Translations under genes and position numbers: made by a program
Assembly (NCBI RefSeq): GCF_018449695.1
Contig: NZ_JAAVUY010000028.1
Coordinates: 1-64,000 of the forward strand
DNA length: 64,000 nucleotides
Direction: 5' to 3'
From: Bradyrhizobium sp. dw_411
Lineage (GTDB): Bacteria > Pseudomonadota > Alphaproteobacteria > Rhizobiales > Xanthobacteraceae
Shown here: positions 39,117 through 49,386 of the stretch, piece by piece
Layout: each line of letters opens with the position of its first letter
Position numbering within the stretch: position 1 is the stretch's first letter
The notes under the pieces: generated by a model
What the model was told of the DNA's origin: nothing
Databases searched by the model: none
What the model saw: the letters and a program-made list of their open reading frames with translations, nothing else

Positions 39117-41462
39117 TTACGCGTTGCCGTGAATGGCGTGCCACACCCGATCGGGTGTCGCCGGCATCTCAAGCTTGTTGTGGCCGATGGCGTCGGTGAT
39201 GGCGTTGATGACGGCGGCGGAGGCGCCGATCGCACCGGCCTCGCCGCAGCCCTTGACGCCCAGGGGATTGCCGGGACACAGCGTCGGTGTGTGCGATAGC
39301 TTGAACGACGGCAGGTCGTCGGCACGTGGCATGGTGTAATCCATGAACGACGCGGTCACGAGCTGACCCGAGCTGTCGTAAACCGCGCCTTCGAGCAGCG
39401 CCTGACCTATGCCCTGTGCGAGGCCGCCATGGACCTGGCCTTCGACAATCATCGGATTGATCAGCCGGCCGAAATCGTCGACTGCGACAAAATTGACGAA
39501 GCTGGTTTTGCCGGTGCCGGAATCAACCTCGAGTTCGCAGATATAGGCCCCTGCCGGGAAGGTGAAGTTGGTGGGGTCGTAAAACGCGGTTTCCTTGAGG
39601 CCAGGCTCCATGCCGTCAGGCAGATTGTGCGCGGTGTAGGCGGCGAGCGCGACCATTGGCAGCGCAATCGACTTGTCGGTGCCGGTGACCTTGAACTCGC
39701 CGTTCTCAATGACGATGTCGCCTTCGGACGCTTCGAGCAGATGCGCCGCGATTTTTTTGCCCTTGGCTTCGACCTTCTCCATCGCCTTGACGATGGCGGT
39801 GCCGCCGACGGCGAGCGAGCGCGAGCCGTAAGTGCCCATGCCGAACTGCACCTTGTCGGTGTCGCCATGGACAATCTGCACCTGGCTGATCGGAACGCCG
39901 AGACGTTCCGCAACGAGTTGGGCGAATGTCGTCTCGTGGCCCTGGCCGTGGCTGTGCGATCCCGTCAGGACCTCGATGGTGCCGACCGGATTGACGCGGA
40001 CCTCGGCGGATTCCCACAGGCCGACGCCGGCGCCGAGGCTGCCGACTGCTTTCGAGGGCGCAATACCGCAGGCCTCAATGTAGCAGGAGAAACCTATGCC
40101 GCGCAGCTTGCCTTCTTTCTTCGCCTTTTCCTTGCGGGCGGGGAAACCGGCATAGTCGATCGCCTTCAGTGCGACATCGAGCGACGCGCCGAAATCGCCG
40201 ATATCATAGGCCATGATTACAGGCGTCTGGTGCGGGAAGGTCGTGATGAAGTTCTTGCGGCGTAAATCCGCCGGATCGACCTTCAACTGCCGCGCCGCGG
40301 TTTCCATCATGCGTTCGATCAGAAAACTCGCTTCGGGACGGCCTGCGCCCCGGTAGGCATCGACCGGTGTGGTGTTGGTATAGACGGCGATCACCTCGGC
40401 ATAGATCGAGGGAATGTTGTACTGGCCAGACAGCAGCGTCGCATAGAGATAGGTCGGCACGGCTGACGAGAACAGCGACATATAGGCGCCGAAATTGGCG
40501 TGGGTCTTGACCCGCAGGGCAACGATCCTGTTGTCCTTGTCGAACGCCATTTCCGCTTTCGAGACATGGTCGCGGCCATGGGCGTCGGTGAGGAAGGCCT
40601 CGGACCGATCGCCGGTCCATTTCACCGGGCGCCGGACCTTCTTGGAGGCCCACAGCGCCACCATTTCTTCCGGATAGATGTAGATCTTCGAGCCGAAACC
40701 GCCGCCGACATCGGGTGCGATTACCCGCAGCTTGTGTTCCTGGGCGATGTTGTAAAAGGCCGACAACACCAGCCGCGCGACATGCGGATTCTGCGAGGTC
40801 GTGTACAGCGTGAAATGTTCTTCGGCTTCGTTATATTCCGCGATCGCCGCACGCGGTTCCATGGCGTTCGGCACCAGCCTGTTATTGGTGAGATCGAGCG
40901 ACACGATGTTGGCCGCTTTGCTGAAGGCGTCCTTGACGGCAGCCTCGTCGCCGATCGCCCAGTCATAGACGATGTTGCCCGGTGCTTCCGGATGCAGTTG
41001 CGGCGCGCCGGGTCTGATTGCGGCGGCAATATCCGCCACGGCCGGAAGTTCCTCGTAGGTGACGATGACGGCTTCCGCCGCGTCCTTTGCCAGATTCTTG
41101 GTCTCGGCGATGACAACGGCGACTGCCTGGCCGGCAAAGCGCACCGTCTCCGGCGCCATCGCCGGCCACGCGCCCATCTTCATCGGTGTGCCGTCCTTGG
41201 AAGAAATCGCCCAGCCGCAGATGAGATTGCCGACCTTGTCATCGACGATCTCCTGTCCGGTCAGCACGCCGACCACGCCCGGCATCTTCATCGCGACCGA
41301 GGAGTCGATATTTTTTACCTTGGCGTGCGCGTGCGGGCTGCGGATGAAATGGGCATGGGTCATGCCCTGGAGCTTGATGTCGTCGACGTAACGGCCCTTG
41401 CCCGTGATGAAACGCCGGTCTTCCTTGCGCACGACGCTTGCGCCAATGCCTTCAACGCCCAT
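39117..41462 (-). CDS. molybdopterin-binding large subunit, form-II CoxL type
   Basis: 781 residues, preceded by GGGAGA. The family motifs are AYRGAGR at 369-375, the GGGFGSK cofactor loop near 253, and the C-terminal [11 protein letters not shown] holding the catalytic Glu. True CO dehydrogenases (form I) have AYxCSFR with a Cys ligand to copper. AYRGAGR marks form II, for which CO oxidation is not generally established and which includes hydroxylases of aromatic and heterocyclic compounds. It is encoded between the small and FAD subunits. The substrate is unknown. Confidence 0.9.
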   Translation of the reverse strand: MGVEGIGASVVRKEDRRFITGKGRYVDDIKLQGMTHAHFIRSPHAHAKVKNIDSSVAMKMPGVVGVLTGQEIVDDKVGNLICGWAISSKDGTPMKMGAWPAMAPETVRFAGQAVAVVIAETKNLAKDAAEAVIVTYEELPAVADIAAAIRPGAPQLHPEAPGNIVYDWAIGDEAAVKDAFSKAANIVSLDLTNNRLVPNAMEPRAAIAEYNEAEEHFTLYTTSQNPHVARLVLSAFYNIAQEHKLRVIAPDVGGGFGSKIYIYPEEMVALWASKKVRRPVKWTGDRSEAFLTDAHGRDHVSKAEMAFDKDNRIVALRVKTHANFGAYMSLFSSAVPTYLYATLLSGQYNIPSIYAEVIAVYTNTTPVDAYRGAGRPEASFLIERMMETAARQLKVDPADLRRKNFITTFPHQTPVIMAYDIGDFGASLDVALKAIDYAGFPARKEKAKKEGKLRGIGFSCYIEACGIAPSKAVGSLGAGVGLWESAEVRVNPVGTIEVLTGSHSHGQGHETTFAQLVAERLGVPISQVQIVHGDTDKVQFGMGTYGSRSLAVGGTAIVKAMEKVEAKGKKIAAHLLEASEGDIVIENGEFKVTGTDKSIALPMVALAAYTAHNLPDGMEPGLKETAFYDPTNFTFPAGAYICELEVDSGTGKTSFVNFVAVDDFGRLINPMIVEGQVHGGLAQGIGQALLEGAVYDSSGQLVTASFMDYTMPRADDLPSFKLSHTPTLCPGNPLGVKGCGEAGAIGASAAVINAITDAIGHNKLEMPATPDRVWHAIHGNA

Positions 41463-41547
41463 GTCCTGATCTCCCTATCGGAGTTTTACTCTCCGCCATT
41501 TCCATCGAAATTCGGCGGTCTCGAATTCGGCAACAGGTAGCTCGCAG

Positions 41548-42033
41548 CTATTCCGCTGCTTGCGCGACCTTCATGCGGCCGGCGGCATCCAGCACCGATT
41601 TGACGATGTTGTGGTAGCCGGTACAGCGGCAGATATTGCCTTCCAGCTCATGCCGGACAGTATCTTCGTCGAGCTGGCCGCTGTGCCGGTGGACGATATC
41701 GATCGCGGACATGATCATGCCGGGCGTACAGTAGCCGCATTGCAGGCCATGATTGTCGCGGAATGCCGCCTGCATCGGGTGCAGCTCGTCGCCCTTCGAA
41801 ATACCCTCGATGGTGGTGACGTTGACGCCGTTGGCCTGGCCGACCAGTACGGTGCATGATTTGACGGCGCGCCCGTCGATGTGAACGACGCAGGCGCCGC
41901 ACTGGCTGGTATCGCAACCGACATGGGTGCCGGTCAGGTTGAAATGATCGCGCAGCAGATGGACAAGGAGAGTCCGATCCTCAAGATCGGCCGAGACACC
42001 CTTGCCGTTCACGGTCAATTTGACTGTAGACAC
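41548..42033 (-). CDS. [2Fe-2S] subunit of the molybdenum hydroxylase (CoxS-like)
   Basis: 161 residues from a GTG at 42033 with a strong GGGAGGA site. Upstream in-frame sequence to 42201 is unlike the family. The plant-ferredoxin-type cluster uses C40, C45, C48 and C60; the second cluster uses C99 (CGYC), C102, C135 and C137 (CRC). First gene of the S-L-M operon, 85 bp before the large-subunit gene. Confidence 0.92.
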   Translation of the reverse strand: MSTVKLTVNGKGVSADLEDRTLLVHLLRDHFNLTGTHVGCDTSQCGACVVHIDGRAVKSCTVLVGQANGVNVTTIEGISKGDELHPMQAAFRDNHGLQCGYCTPGMIMSAIDIVHRHSGQLDEDTVRHELEGNICRCTGYHNIVKSVLDAAGRMKVAQAAE

Positions 42034-42116
42034 GTCTGGTTCCTCCCAATGGCTTTTTTGCTTGCATGAATTAGACGCACGGGGTGCAGACTTTGCAACT
42101 AGGAATTTCGTCGCGT

Positions 42117-42129
42117 ATCGCATTGCGAT
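42117..42129. promoter_or_regulatory. palindrome ATCGCA-T-TGCGAT
   Basis: Perfect 6-bp arms around one base in the 278-bp divergent region between the CoxS-like gene and pcaI. Possible operator for a regulator not encoded here. Nothing else is recognised in this gap. Confidence 0.35.
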
Positions 42130-42311
42130 GCCGACCAAAGGCAAGGTTTGGACAAGGCTTTGCTGCTTCCAGGGGAGGGTTGAGGAAGACGCCATATGCA
42201 AATTTGCGGCTTTCTCGGCACCGGCGTTGATGGTCTATTCAGTCCAAGCCGGTCCCGGCGTAAGCCACGGACTGCAAACGGCAAGGATCCCGGTCGAAGG
42301 AGCCATTCGCG

Positions 42312-42998
42312 TTGATCGACAAGCAGGTGAAGACGACCGCCGACGCCGTCGCCGGGGTTCGCGACGGGTCGACAGTATTGGTGGCTGGATTCGGCGCAGT
42401 CGGTGTCGCGGATCATCTGCTTGATGCACTGCACGAACAGGGTGCCAGGGAGTTGACGATCGTCGCCAACAATTCCGGCAATGGCGATCACGGCCTGGCC
42501 CGGCTGATCAATTCCGGCCGGGTTCGCAAGGTGATCTGCTCTTATCCGCGCTCCGGCGATTACAGCGCCTTTCTCAATGCCTACCGCGCCAAGAGCCTCG
42601 AACTGGAATTGGTTCCGCAAGGCATCATCAGCGAACGTATGCGCTGCCACGCCGCCGGCCTTGGCGGTTTCTTCTCGCCGGTGTCGGCGGGAACGAAGTT
42701 GGGCGAGGGCAAGGAAACCCGCCAGATCGACGGTCGCCTGCATGTGTTCGAGAAGCCGCTGAAGGGCGACGTCGCGCTGATCAAGGCCAACAAGGCCGAT
42801 CGCTGGGGTAATCTGACCTACATCAAGTCGGCGCGGAACTTTAATCCTGTGATGGCGATGGCCGCCGATCTCACGGTGGTCGAGGTCGATGGCATGGTAG
42901 AACTCGGTGCGCTCGATCCCGAAGCCGTCGTCACGCCGAGCATCTTTGTCGATCGCGTGGTCGTTGTTGGAGCCCAAGTTGTTGGAGCCAAAGCATGA
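42312..42998 (+). CDS. pcaI: 3-oxoacid CoA-transferase, alpha subunit
   Basis: 228 residues with a TTG start supported by GAAGGAG. Features are DGSTVLVAGFGAVGVADHLLDALHEQG, ANNSGNGDHGLARLI and GKLGEGKETRQ-like segments of the class I CoA-transferase alpha chain. With the beta subunit it would transfer CoA from succinyl-CoA to 3-oxoadipate or acetoacetate. The family cannot separate PcaIJ from ScoAB by eye. Acetoacetate is also the end product of the homogentisate operon 9 kb away. It overlaps the next gene as ATGA. Confidence 0.82.
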   Translation: MIDKQVKTTADAVAGVRDGSTVLVAGFGAVGVADHLLDALHEQGARELTIVANNSGNGDHGLARLINSGRVRKVICSYPRSGDYSAFLNAYRAKSLELELVPQGIISERMRCHAAGLGGFFSPVSAGTKLGEGKETRQIDGRLHVFEKPLKGDVALIKANKADRWGNLTYIKSARNFNPVMAMAADLTVVEVDGMVELGALDPEAVVTPSIFVDRVVVVGAQVVGAKA

Positions 42999-43690
42999 TC
43001 CCCGAATCCTGTCAGCCCCTGACGCGCGAACAAATGGCCTGGCGCGCCGCGCAGGATTTGAAGGAAGGCGATTATGTCAATCTCGGCATCGGCATTCCGA
43101 CGCTGGCCGCGAGCTACGTGCCATCAGGCCGCGAGGTGATCTTTCACAGTGAGAACGGCATCCTCGGTATGGGTCCGAAGCCCGCGCCGGGCGAGGAAGA
43201 CCCGTATATGATCGATGCCGGAAAGAACAACACGACGCTGGTCGCGGGCGGCTGCTTCGTCCACCACGCCGATGCGTTTCTGATGATCCGCGGCGGCCAT
43301 CTCGATGTCAGCCTTCTCGGCGCTTTCGAGGTCTCCGAAAAGGGCGACCTTGCGAACTGGTCCACGGAAGACCCGGCGTTTCCGCCCGGCGTCGGCGGCG
43401 CGATGGATCTGGCGGTCGGCGCCAAGGCCATCCGCGTCATCATGGAGCACACCAGCAAAAAGGGGGAGCCGCGTATTCTGAAGTCTTGCACCTACCCGCT
43501 GACGGCGGCCGGCTGCGTGAAGCGCATCTACACCAATCTCGCCGTGATCGATGTGACGCCCCAGGGTCTTTCCGTCATCGAGATGATTCCGGGCATGACG
43601 CTGGAGGCGCTGCAGGCCCTGACCGAGCCGAAGCTGCAACTGGCCTCCAACTGGCAGGCTCTGGCGCCGCCCCAGGCTCGCGCAGCATAA
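42995..43690 (+). CDS. pcaJ: 3-oxoacid CoA-transferase, beta subunit
   Basis: 231 residues, starting inside the last codon of the alpha gene. The catalytic Glu is E53 in HSENGILGMGP. GIGIPTLAASYVP, AFEVSEKGDLANW, VGGAMDLAVGAKAIRVIMEH and YPLTAAGCVKRIYTNLAVIDV are typical of the beta chain. Works only as a heteromer with the alpha subunit. Confidence 0.85.
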   Translation: MIPESCQPLTREQMAWRAAQDLKEGDYVNLGIGIPTLAASYVPSGREVIFHSENGILGMGPKPAPGEEDPYMIDAGKNNTTLVAGGCFVHHADAFLMIRGGHLDVSLLGAFEVSEKGDLANWSTEDPAFPPGVGGAMDLAVGAKAIRVIMEHTSKKGEPRILKSCTYPLTAAGCVKRIYTNLAVIDVTPQGLSVIEMIPGMTLEALQALTEPKLQLASNWQALAPPQARAA

Positions 43691-43902
43691 TCAAGCCCGC
43701 GCAGCGCAATCAGGTCCGCACCGCATAAGCAGGCCGAAAATCCGGCCGGAATGGCCTGATTTACCCTTGCGTAAGGGGGGTAGGCGCTCTCGTTCCGCGA
43801 ATTTACGGCCTTTTATCCATTCTACTCTAGGTTTCCGGATCGGGCGCGGGGGCTGGCTGTTCCCCGGCGCTACGGTTTTAGAAAAGTGGATGGGGGGTCC
43901 AG

Positions 43903-45942
43903 ATGGGATCGTTGAGGCGCCGGTCACCGGTATCGCTGAAATTTCCGACCTTTCGATTTCGCGCCAAGATCATGCTCGGCTTTACGGTCGTGCTCGCCAT
44001 CTCGGCCGTCAGCATGGGTCTCGCCTATCTCGGATTTGAGAATGTCTCCACGGGTGTCGCCTCCTACCACAACAGCGTGTCGGAAGCCGATCTGGCGCGC
44101 AATATCGATCGCGAGCTGAACTCTTATCGGGCGCTGGCGCGATATTTTGTGGTGACTGGAAAGGAAGACGACGCCAAGGCGGCATTGGCGGCCGAGCGCA
44201 GCCTGAAAGACGCCATCGATCAATCGATGAAGAACACCACAAATCCGGCGCGCCTCAACCAGATTACGCGCCTGGCCCGGGAATTTCACGCCTTCACCAA
44301 GATCTTTGCCGATATCGTCAAAGTCAAGAACGAGAGCGCGCTGCTGACGCAAAACCAGTTGGCCCGCGACAGCAATACGCTGCGCTACAAGCTTGACGAT
44401 CTCGCCAGCTCAGCGGTCGATGCAGAGCTTCCGGCAATCGAACTCGGCGCCAAGCAGGTGGCCGCGCAATTCCAGTCAGCGATAGCGCTCGCCAATACGT
44501 TCGTGATCAATCCCGACATGACAGTTGCGACTAGCGCGCTGGCGCGTCTCAAATTCGTTGAAAATTCGCTGAAGGCGATTTCATCGACCGATGAGAAAAT
44601 CGTGCAGGGCCTCACGGAGATTTCCGCGCTGTTGGACGATTACCGGCAGACGTTGGGCAAGTTGATCGACAACGCGAAGTCGATCGGCGAGTTGACGACC
44701 GAGATCACTGAATCCGCCGACGAGATCATGAAGGGCTCGGAAGCGATGAAGAAGGACCTGCTTGCCGATCAGCAGCGGCTCGCGTCGGAGTCCAATGCGA
44801 TCATTGGCGACACCGAACGGTTGGTGGTGATGTTGGCCTTCGGCGGCTTCCTGCTGGGCGGCACGCTGGCGGTATTGCTGGGCAGGGGCATCTCCCGGCC
44901 GATGACGGCGATGTGCAAGGCGATGCGCGAGCTCGCCGGCGGCAATTTCGATGTCGTGCTGCCGGGGCTTGGCCGCAAGGATGAGCTTGGCGAAATGGCT
45001 GGCGCGGTCGAAGAGTTCAAGCTGCAGGCGGTTGCCAAGGCGGAGCGCGATGCGGCGACGCAGGACGCCCAGAACAAGGCCAGCAGTGCGGCGCGCCGCG
45101 ACGAGCTGATTCGCTTCGCGGATGATTTTGAGACAGCAGTGGGCGCCATCGTCTCCAATGTTTCGGCTTCGGCGGTTCAGCTCGAAGAGGCTGCCGGCAC
45201 GCTGACGCGCACCGCCGAGACCACGCAGAGCCTGTCGAATCAGGTTTCCGGCACCTCCACGGAAGCCTCCAACAATATGCAGTCGGTGGCGTCCGCGACG
45301 GAAGAGTTGTCGGCATCGGTCGACGAAATCGGAAGACGCGTCAGCGAATCCAGCCAGATCGCCGAAGCGGCGGTGCTGCAGGCGCAGCAAACCGATGAGC
45401 GGATCGGCAAATTGTCACGCGCGGCGCAGGAGATCGGCGACGTCGTCAAGCTGATCACCGCGATTGCCGAGCAGACCAATCTCCTGGCACTGAATGCGAC
45501 CATCGAGGCCGCCCGTGCTGGCGATGCCGGCCGCGGCTTCGCCGTCGTCGCCTCCGAGGTCAAGTCGCTGGCGAGCCAGACCGCGAAGGCGACCGACGAG
45601 ATATCGTCGCACATTCTGGGCATGCAGGGCGCGACGCAGGAATCGGTTGCCGCCATCAAGGAGATCGGCGGCACCATCGCGCAGATTTCGAATATCGCCG
45701 CGACGATTTCGAGTGCGGTCGAACAGCAGAGTTCAGCGACGCAGGAAATCGCACAGAGCGTTCAAAATGTCGCCCGGGGTACGCAGGAGGCTGCGGACAA
45801 CATCATGCAGGTCAATCGCGGCGCGACGGAAACCGGATCGGCGTCGGAGAATGTGCTGAGCTCGGCGCGAAATTTGTCGACCGAAAGCACGCGGTTGCGT
45901 GAAGAGCTCGATCGCTTCATGGCGAATATCCGCGCGGCTTGA
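43903..45942 (+). CDS. methyl-accepting chemotaxis protein
   Basis: 679 residues. TM1 is about residues 22-44, a helical periplasmic sensor follows (about 45-305), TM2 is about 307-328, then HAMP (about 329-382) and a long signalling coiled coil. The conserved tip reads [40 protein letters not shown]. The sensor part resembles the helical-bundle (HBM/4HB-like) type. There is no PAS domain and no C-terminal CheR-tether pentapeptide. No che genes are adjacent, so it likely feeds a distant array. A G-rich ribosome site precedes the start. Confidence 0.93.
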   Translation: MGSLRRRSPVSLKFPTFRFRAKIMLGFTVVLAISAVSMGLAYLGFENVSTGVASYHNSVSEADLARNIDRELNSYRALARYFVVTGKEDDAKAALAAERSLKDAIDQSMKNTTNPARLNQITRLAREFHAFTKIFADIVKVKNESALLTQNQLARDSNTLRYKLDDLASSAVDAELPAIELGAKQVAAQFQSAIALANTFVINPDMTVATSALARLKFVENSLKAISSTDEKIVQGLTEISALLDDYRQTLGKLIDNAKSIGELTTEITESADEIMKGSEAMKKDLLADQQRLASESNAIIGDTERLVVMLAFGGFLLGGTLAVLLGRGISRPMTAMCKAMRELAGGNFDVVLPGLGRKDELGEMAGAVEEFKLQAVAKAERDAATQDAQNKASSAARRDELIRFADDFETAVGAIVSNVSASAVQLEEAAGTLTRTAETTQSLSNQVSGTSTEASNNMQSVASATEELSASVDEIGRRVSESSQIAEAAVLQAQQTDERIGKLSRAAQEIGDVVKLITAIAEQTNLLALNATIEAARAGDAGRGFAVVASEVKSLASQTAKATDEISSHILGMQGATQESVAAIKEIGGTIAQISNIAATISSAVEQQSSATQEIAQSVQNVARGTQEAADNIMQVNRGATETGSASENVLSSARNLSTESTRLREELDRFMANIRAA

Positions 45943-45961
45943 GCCTTATCGGTTCGCTCTC

Positions 45962-45987
45962 ATCGTCCCGGCCTTCACCGGGACGAT
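45962..45987 (+). terminator. hairpin downstream of the chemotaxis receptor
   Basis: Perfect 10-bp arms ATCGTCCCGG and CCGGGACGAT around CCTTCA, 19 nt after the stop. No T-run follows, so it is a terminator-like stem or a short member of the GTCGTCCCGGCC repeat family. Confidence 0.5.
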
Positions 45988-46041
45988 CTCTGCAAAAGGC
46001 ATTGGGTAGGTGGGCTTTTGGTAAGAGGGCCTGGCGCCCTC

Positions 46042-46821
46042 TTACTCATTCCCCGGATTGAAATCATCGCCCGGCGTTACCGGAGCGGCCAGGCCTTCAG
46101 GGCGCGGGCCGTGCGGCCGGCGGCGGCGGCGCGGCGGGAAACGTTCGCCGCCATTGCCGCCCTCGAACCCGCCGGGGCCGCCATTGATCTGCGGCTGCGG
46201 TCCGGTGATGAACGACGGCAGGCGATCGACGCTGACATTGTCGGCGATAACCGGCTGCGGCTGGGGCTGCGGCGGTTGAAACTGCGGCTGCGGACGATGT
46301 TCGCGATGATTGTTGTGTTCGCGGGGCTGATGCTGCTCGCGGGGCTGGTAGGGTTGCCCTTCGCGCTGGTGGTTGCCATTGTTATTGTTGCCGTTGTTGT
46401 CGCGCGGCACGAACGGCTGCTGCTGCACCGGAACGAAACCGGGCTCCTGGCCGAAATTCGAAAAGCTCTCGCTCTCGTCGTCGCTGTCTTCCGAGGCCAT
46501 TTCGTTCTCGGTGCGCGGCTGCGGCTGGTTCTGGCGGAACTGCTCCTGCGCGGCAGCGATCAGGCGGAAATAATGCTCGGCATGCTGATAGTAATTCTCG
46601 GCGGCGACCGGGTCGCCGGAGGAACGTGCGTCACGCGCCAGCTGGACGTATTTTTCGGCGACGTGGGATGCGGTACCGCGGATCTTGATGTCGGGTCCGT
46701 TGGACTCGAACACCCGGGTCATCGGGTTCTGGCCGCGCCGGTTGTTGTTATTGTTATTATTGTTGTTGTTATTGTTATTCCGGTTACGCATCCGCTTGTT
46801 GTTATTCTGACCGTTTCTCAT
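46042..46821 (-). CDS. DUF4167 protein
   Basis: 259 residues. The conserved DUF4167 block covers about residues 30-105 (FESNGPDIKIRGTASHVAEKYVQLARDARSSGDPVAAENYYQHAEHYFRLI). It is preceded by an Arg/Asn-rich head with a run of 13 Asn (residues 15-27), and followed by a Pro/Gln/His/Arg-rich disordered tail ending GDDFNPGNE. In alphaproteobacteria this gene is usually next to prmC and prfA, as here. Basic disordered ends and a TPR-like centre suggest nucleic-acid or ribosome contact, but the function is unproven. Confidence 0.85.
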   Translation of the reverse strand: MRNGQNNNKRMRNRNNNNNNNNNNNNNRRGQNPMTRVFESNGPDIKIRGTASHVAEKYVQLARDARSSGDPVAAENYYQHAEHYFRLIAAAQEQFRQNQPQPRTENEMASEDSDDESESFSNFGQEPGFVPVQQQPFVPRDNNGNNNNGNHQREGQPYQPREQHQPREHNNHREHRPQPQFQPPQPQPQPVIADNVSVDRLPSFITGPQPQINGGPGGFEGGNGGERFPPRRRRRPHGPRPEGLAAPVTPGDDFNPGNE

Positions 46822-47347
46822 GTCGTGCCTTTATTCCAGCCCTGAAGTTGTCAGCCTTGAGAAGTTACTAGTCTAGCTTTGGCAGTGGTCTTGAATTGGT
46901 GGCGCTACGGTTTCTTTGGCCCAATCGGGCCGCGCGCATCACGCGCACCGAATCGCTGTGCCGTGTCAATTTCACATCAATTTTGCCGTACGTCGCGGTC
47001 AACAAAGACGCGTTCCCCAACAGCCCGGCGTATGCCCCCGGCCGTATCAAATCATTCCGCCTGCCAAAACAAGCACAGGTTTCTTGCGTGAGTTTTCAAG
47101 CGCAATATCAGGCTTTCGTTCGCTTTGCGGTCAAAAGCTGCGCAGCTCTTAAAGCCATCGCGCTCAATTGGACCTGCGTTTTGGAACCTTTCACTCGGGG
47201 CGGGCTCTCGCTTTGAGAACTCTGGCCTCCACCCGATATCCCTACTGGGTATCTACGGGGCCAGCAAACCCTGGACCGATGTTGTGGGCGGAACGTAGTC
47301 GCTCCCGGGGGATATTCCAAGTGGTTTTTTTGCCCTCCAATCGGGCA
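46822..47347. other. 526-bp gap, no gene supported
   Basis: Between the DUF4167 start and the prmC stop. Short open frames exist on both strands but lack ribosome sites and recognisable protein patterns. The base composition is less G/C-rich than the coding flanks. The DUF4167 promoter must lie at its left end. Confidence 0.5.
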
Positions 47348-48232
47348 TTATGGGGGCATTTTCCGGGCTGCCACGGCCCGGCGGATACCGGCCAGATCGG
47401 CCTTGGCGGGCCGCTCCTGCGTTAACCCTGCCGCCGCCATTAATTCCCCGATATCCCCGCTTTGGTCGTGGCCCGCTTCCACCACGAGAACGCCGCCAGC
47501 GAGCAGGCGTTCCGCGGCTTGCGGAATCAGCTTGCGATAGGCGTCGAGACCGTCTGCGCCGCCATCGAGCGCAAGCAGCGGGTCGTGATCCCTGACCTCG
47601 GTGGCGAGACCGGCGATCTCGGCTGAACGGATATAGGGCGGGTTCGACACCACCAGATCGAAGCCATCCGACAGCGCTGCCGCATAGTCGCAGGCGACGA
47701 AGGCCGCGCGTGAGGCAAAACCCAGACGGACCGTATTACCGTTCGCGGTTTGCAGCGCCGCCGCGCTGATATCGGTGCCGACCCCATAGGCGTCTGACAG
47801 TTCCGACAACAGTGCCAGCAGGATCGCGCCCGAGCCGGTACCGAGATCGGCGATGCGTAACGGGCGTTTTGCAGAGGATGCAGTACCCATCATTTCCAGC
47901 GCCATCTCGACCACCGTTTCAGTGTCGGGCCGCGGCACCAGCGTCGCGGCGGTGAGCTGCAACGGCAGTCCCCAGAACTCTCTCGTTTCAAGAATGCGCG
48001 CGACCGGTTCGCCGGCGAGACGCCGCCGGGCGAATTCCTCAAGACGCGTCGCTTGATCCGGTGTGACCGGCCGCGCGGCCGCGGCGATCAACCCGGTCAG
48101 ATCGAGGCTCAGCGCCGCGCCAACCAGAATCCGCGCGTCGAGTTCGGGAGAGTCTATCGCGCCGGATATGAATCGCGCGGTGAGCTTGCGCCGGGCAGCC
48201 TCGACGGTCTGTCCGGCGAAGATTTCGTTCAC
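47348..48232 (-). CDS. prmC: release factor glutamine methyltransferase
   Basis: 294 residues from a GTG that overlaps the prfA stop (GTGA). The SAM motif is [19 protein letters not shown] near residue 126; the substrate-binding NPPY is in [15 protein letters not shown] near residue 196. It methylates the Gln of the GGQ motif of class 1 release factors. Translational coupling to prfA fits its substrate. Confidence 0.95.
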   Translation of the reverse strand: MNEIFAGQTVEAARRKLTARFISGAIDSPELDARILVGAALSLDLTGLIAAAARPVTPDQATRLEEFARRRLAGEPVARILETREFWGLPLQLTAATLVPRPDTETVVEMALEMMGTASSAKRPLRIADLGTGSGAILLALLSELSDAYGVGTDISAAALQTANGNTVRLGFASRAAFVACDYAAALSDGFDLVVSNPPYIRSAEIAGLATEVRDHDPLLALDGGADGLDAYRKLIPQAAERLLAGGVLVVEAGHDQSGDIGELMAAAGLTQERPAKADLAGIRRAVAARKMPP

Positions 48233-49314
48233 GCCGCGGCGCCTTGGGCGGCGAGTTGCGCGGCCTGATGCTCCGTGGTCAGCGCATCGATCAATTCGCC
48301 GAGCGCTTCGCCCGCGATCACCTGCGGCAATTTATAGAGCGTCAAATTGATGCGATGATCGGTGACGCGTCCCTGCGGAAAATTATAGGTGCGAATCCGC
48401 TCGGAGCGGTCGCCGGAACCGACCTTCTCGCGGCGATCCGCCGAGCGTGCCGCATCGATGCGCTGGCGTTCGGCGTCGTAGATGCGCGAACGCAGGATGT
48501 TCATCGCCGAGGCGCGGTTCTTATGCTGCGAGCGGCTGTCCTGCATCATCACCACGATGCCGGTCGGAATATGGGTGATGCGGATCGCGGATTCGGTCTT
48601 GTTGACGTGCTGGCCGCCGGCGCCCTGTGCGCGCATGGTCTCGATCCGCAGATCGTCGCTCTTGATGTCGACATCGACTTCCTCGACCTCCGGCAGTACC
48701 GCGACCGTTGCCGCCGAAGTGTGGATGCGGCCCTGCGTTTCCGTGTCGGGCACGCGCTGCACCCGGTGCGCGCCGGATTCGAATTTCAGCTTGGCGAAGG
48801 CGCCGCGGCCTTTTACCTCGGCGATGATTTCCTTGTAGCCGCCCATGGTGCCTTCGCTGGCGGAGATCACCTCGACCTTCCAGCCCTGCAGTGCGGCGAA
48901 GCGCTCATACATCCGGAACAAATCGCCGGCGAACAGCGACGCCTCGTCGCCGCCGGTGCCGGCGCGGATTTCGAGCACCACGTTGCGGTCGTCCATCGCA
49001 TCTTTCGGCAACAGCGCGACGCGGATTTGCTGCGCGAGTTCGAGGCTGCGCGCCTCCAGGGTTTCGCGCTCGGCTTCCGCCATGCCGCGCATCTCGGGCT
49101 CGGTCGTGGGGTCGGCAATCAAAGCATCGATGCCGGCGATCTCTTCATTGGCGGCGCGGTAGGCTTTGACAGCATCGATCAGCGGATTGAGTTCGGCGAG
49201 CTCGCGCGTGATCTTGACGTAGTTCTCGGAATTGAGCTGTCCCAGTACCTGCGCCTCGAGCGAGGCATGGTGCGCCAGCAGAATATCCAGTTTGGCTTCG
49301 GGGAGTATCGACAT
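48229..49314 (-). CDS. prfA: peptide chain release factor 1
   Basis: 361 residues. The anticodon-like tripeptide is P189-D-T191 in [14 protein letters not shown], the RF1 form reading UAA and UAG. The catalytic GGQ is at 233-235 in [17 protein letters not shown]. First gene of prfA-prmC; 72 bp downstream of ptsP on the same strand. Confidence 0.97.
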   Translation of the reverse strand: MSILPEAKLDILLAHHASLEAQVLGQLNSENYVKITRELAELNPLIDAVKAYRAANEEIAGIDALIADPTTEPEMRGMAEAERETLEARSLELAQQIRVALLPKDAMDDRNVVLEIRAGTGGDEASLFAGDLFRMYERFAALQGWKVEVISASEGTMGGYKEIIAEVKGRGAFAKLKFESGAHRVQRVPDTETQGRIHTSAATVAVLPEVEEVDVDIKSDDLRIETMRAQGAGGQHVNKTESAIRITHIPTGIVVMMQDSRSQHKNRASAMNILRSRIYDAERQRIDAARSADRREKVGSGDRSERIRTYNFPQGRVTDHRINLTLYKLPQVIAGEALGELIDALTTEHQAAQLAAQGAAA

Positions 49315-49386
49315 GGTCAGGTCTCGAAAGGCGTAAAATCCAAAAGGGCTGATATAGCGGGCACAGCCTCGCTACCAAGAGCCTCG

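Noticed and set aside
39117-41462. Carbon monoxide dehydrogenase assignment for the molybdenum hydroxylase
   Set aside because: The active-site loop is AYRGAGR (form II), not AYxCSFR, so CO oxidation is not claimed.
46879-47216. Plus-strand frames of 70-106 codons between DUF4167 and prmC
   Set aside because: Overlapping frames with no ribosome site, low-complexity Arg/Ser content and no family pattern.
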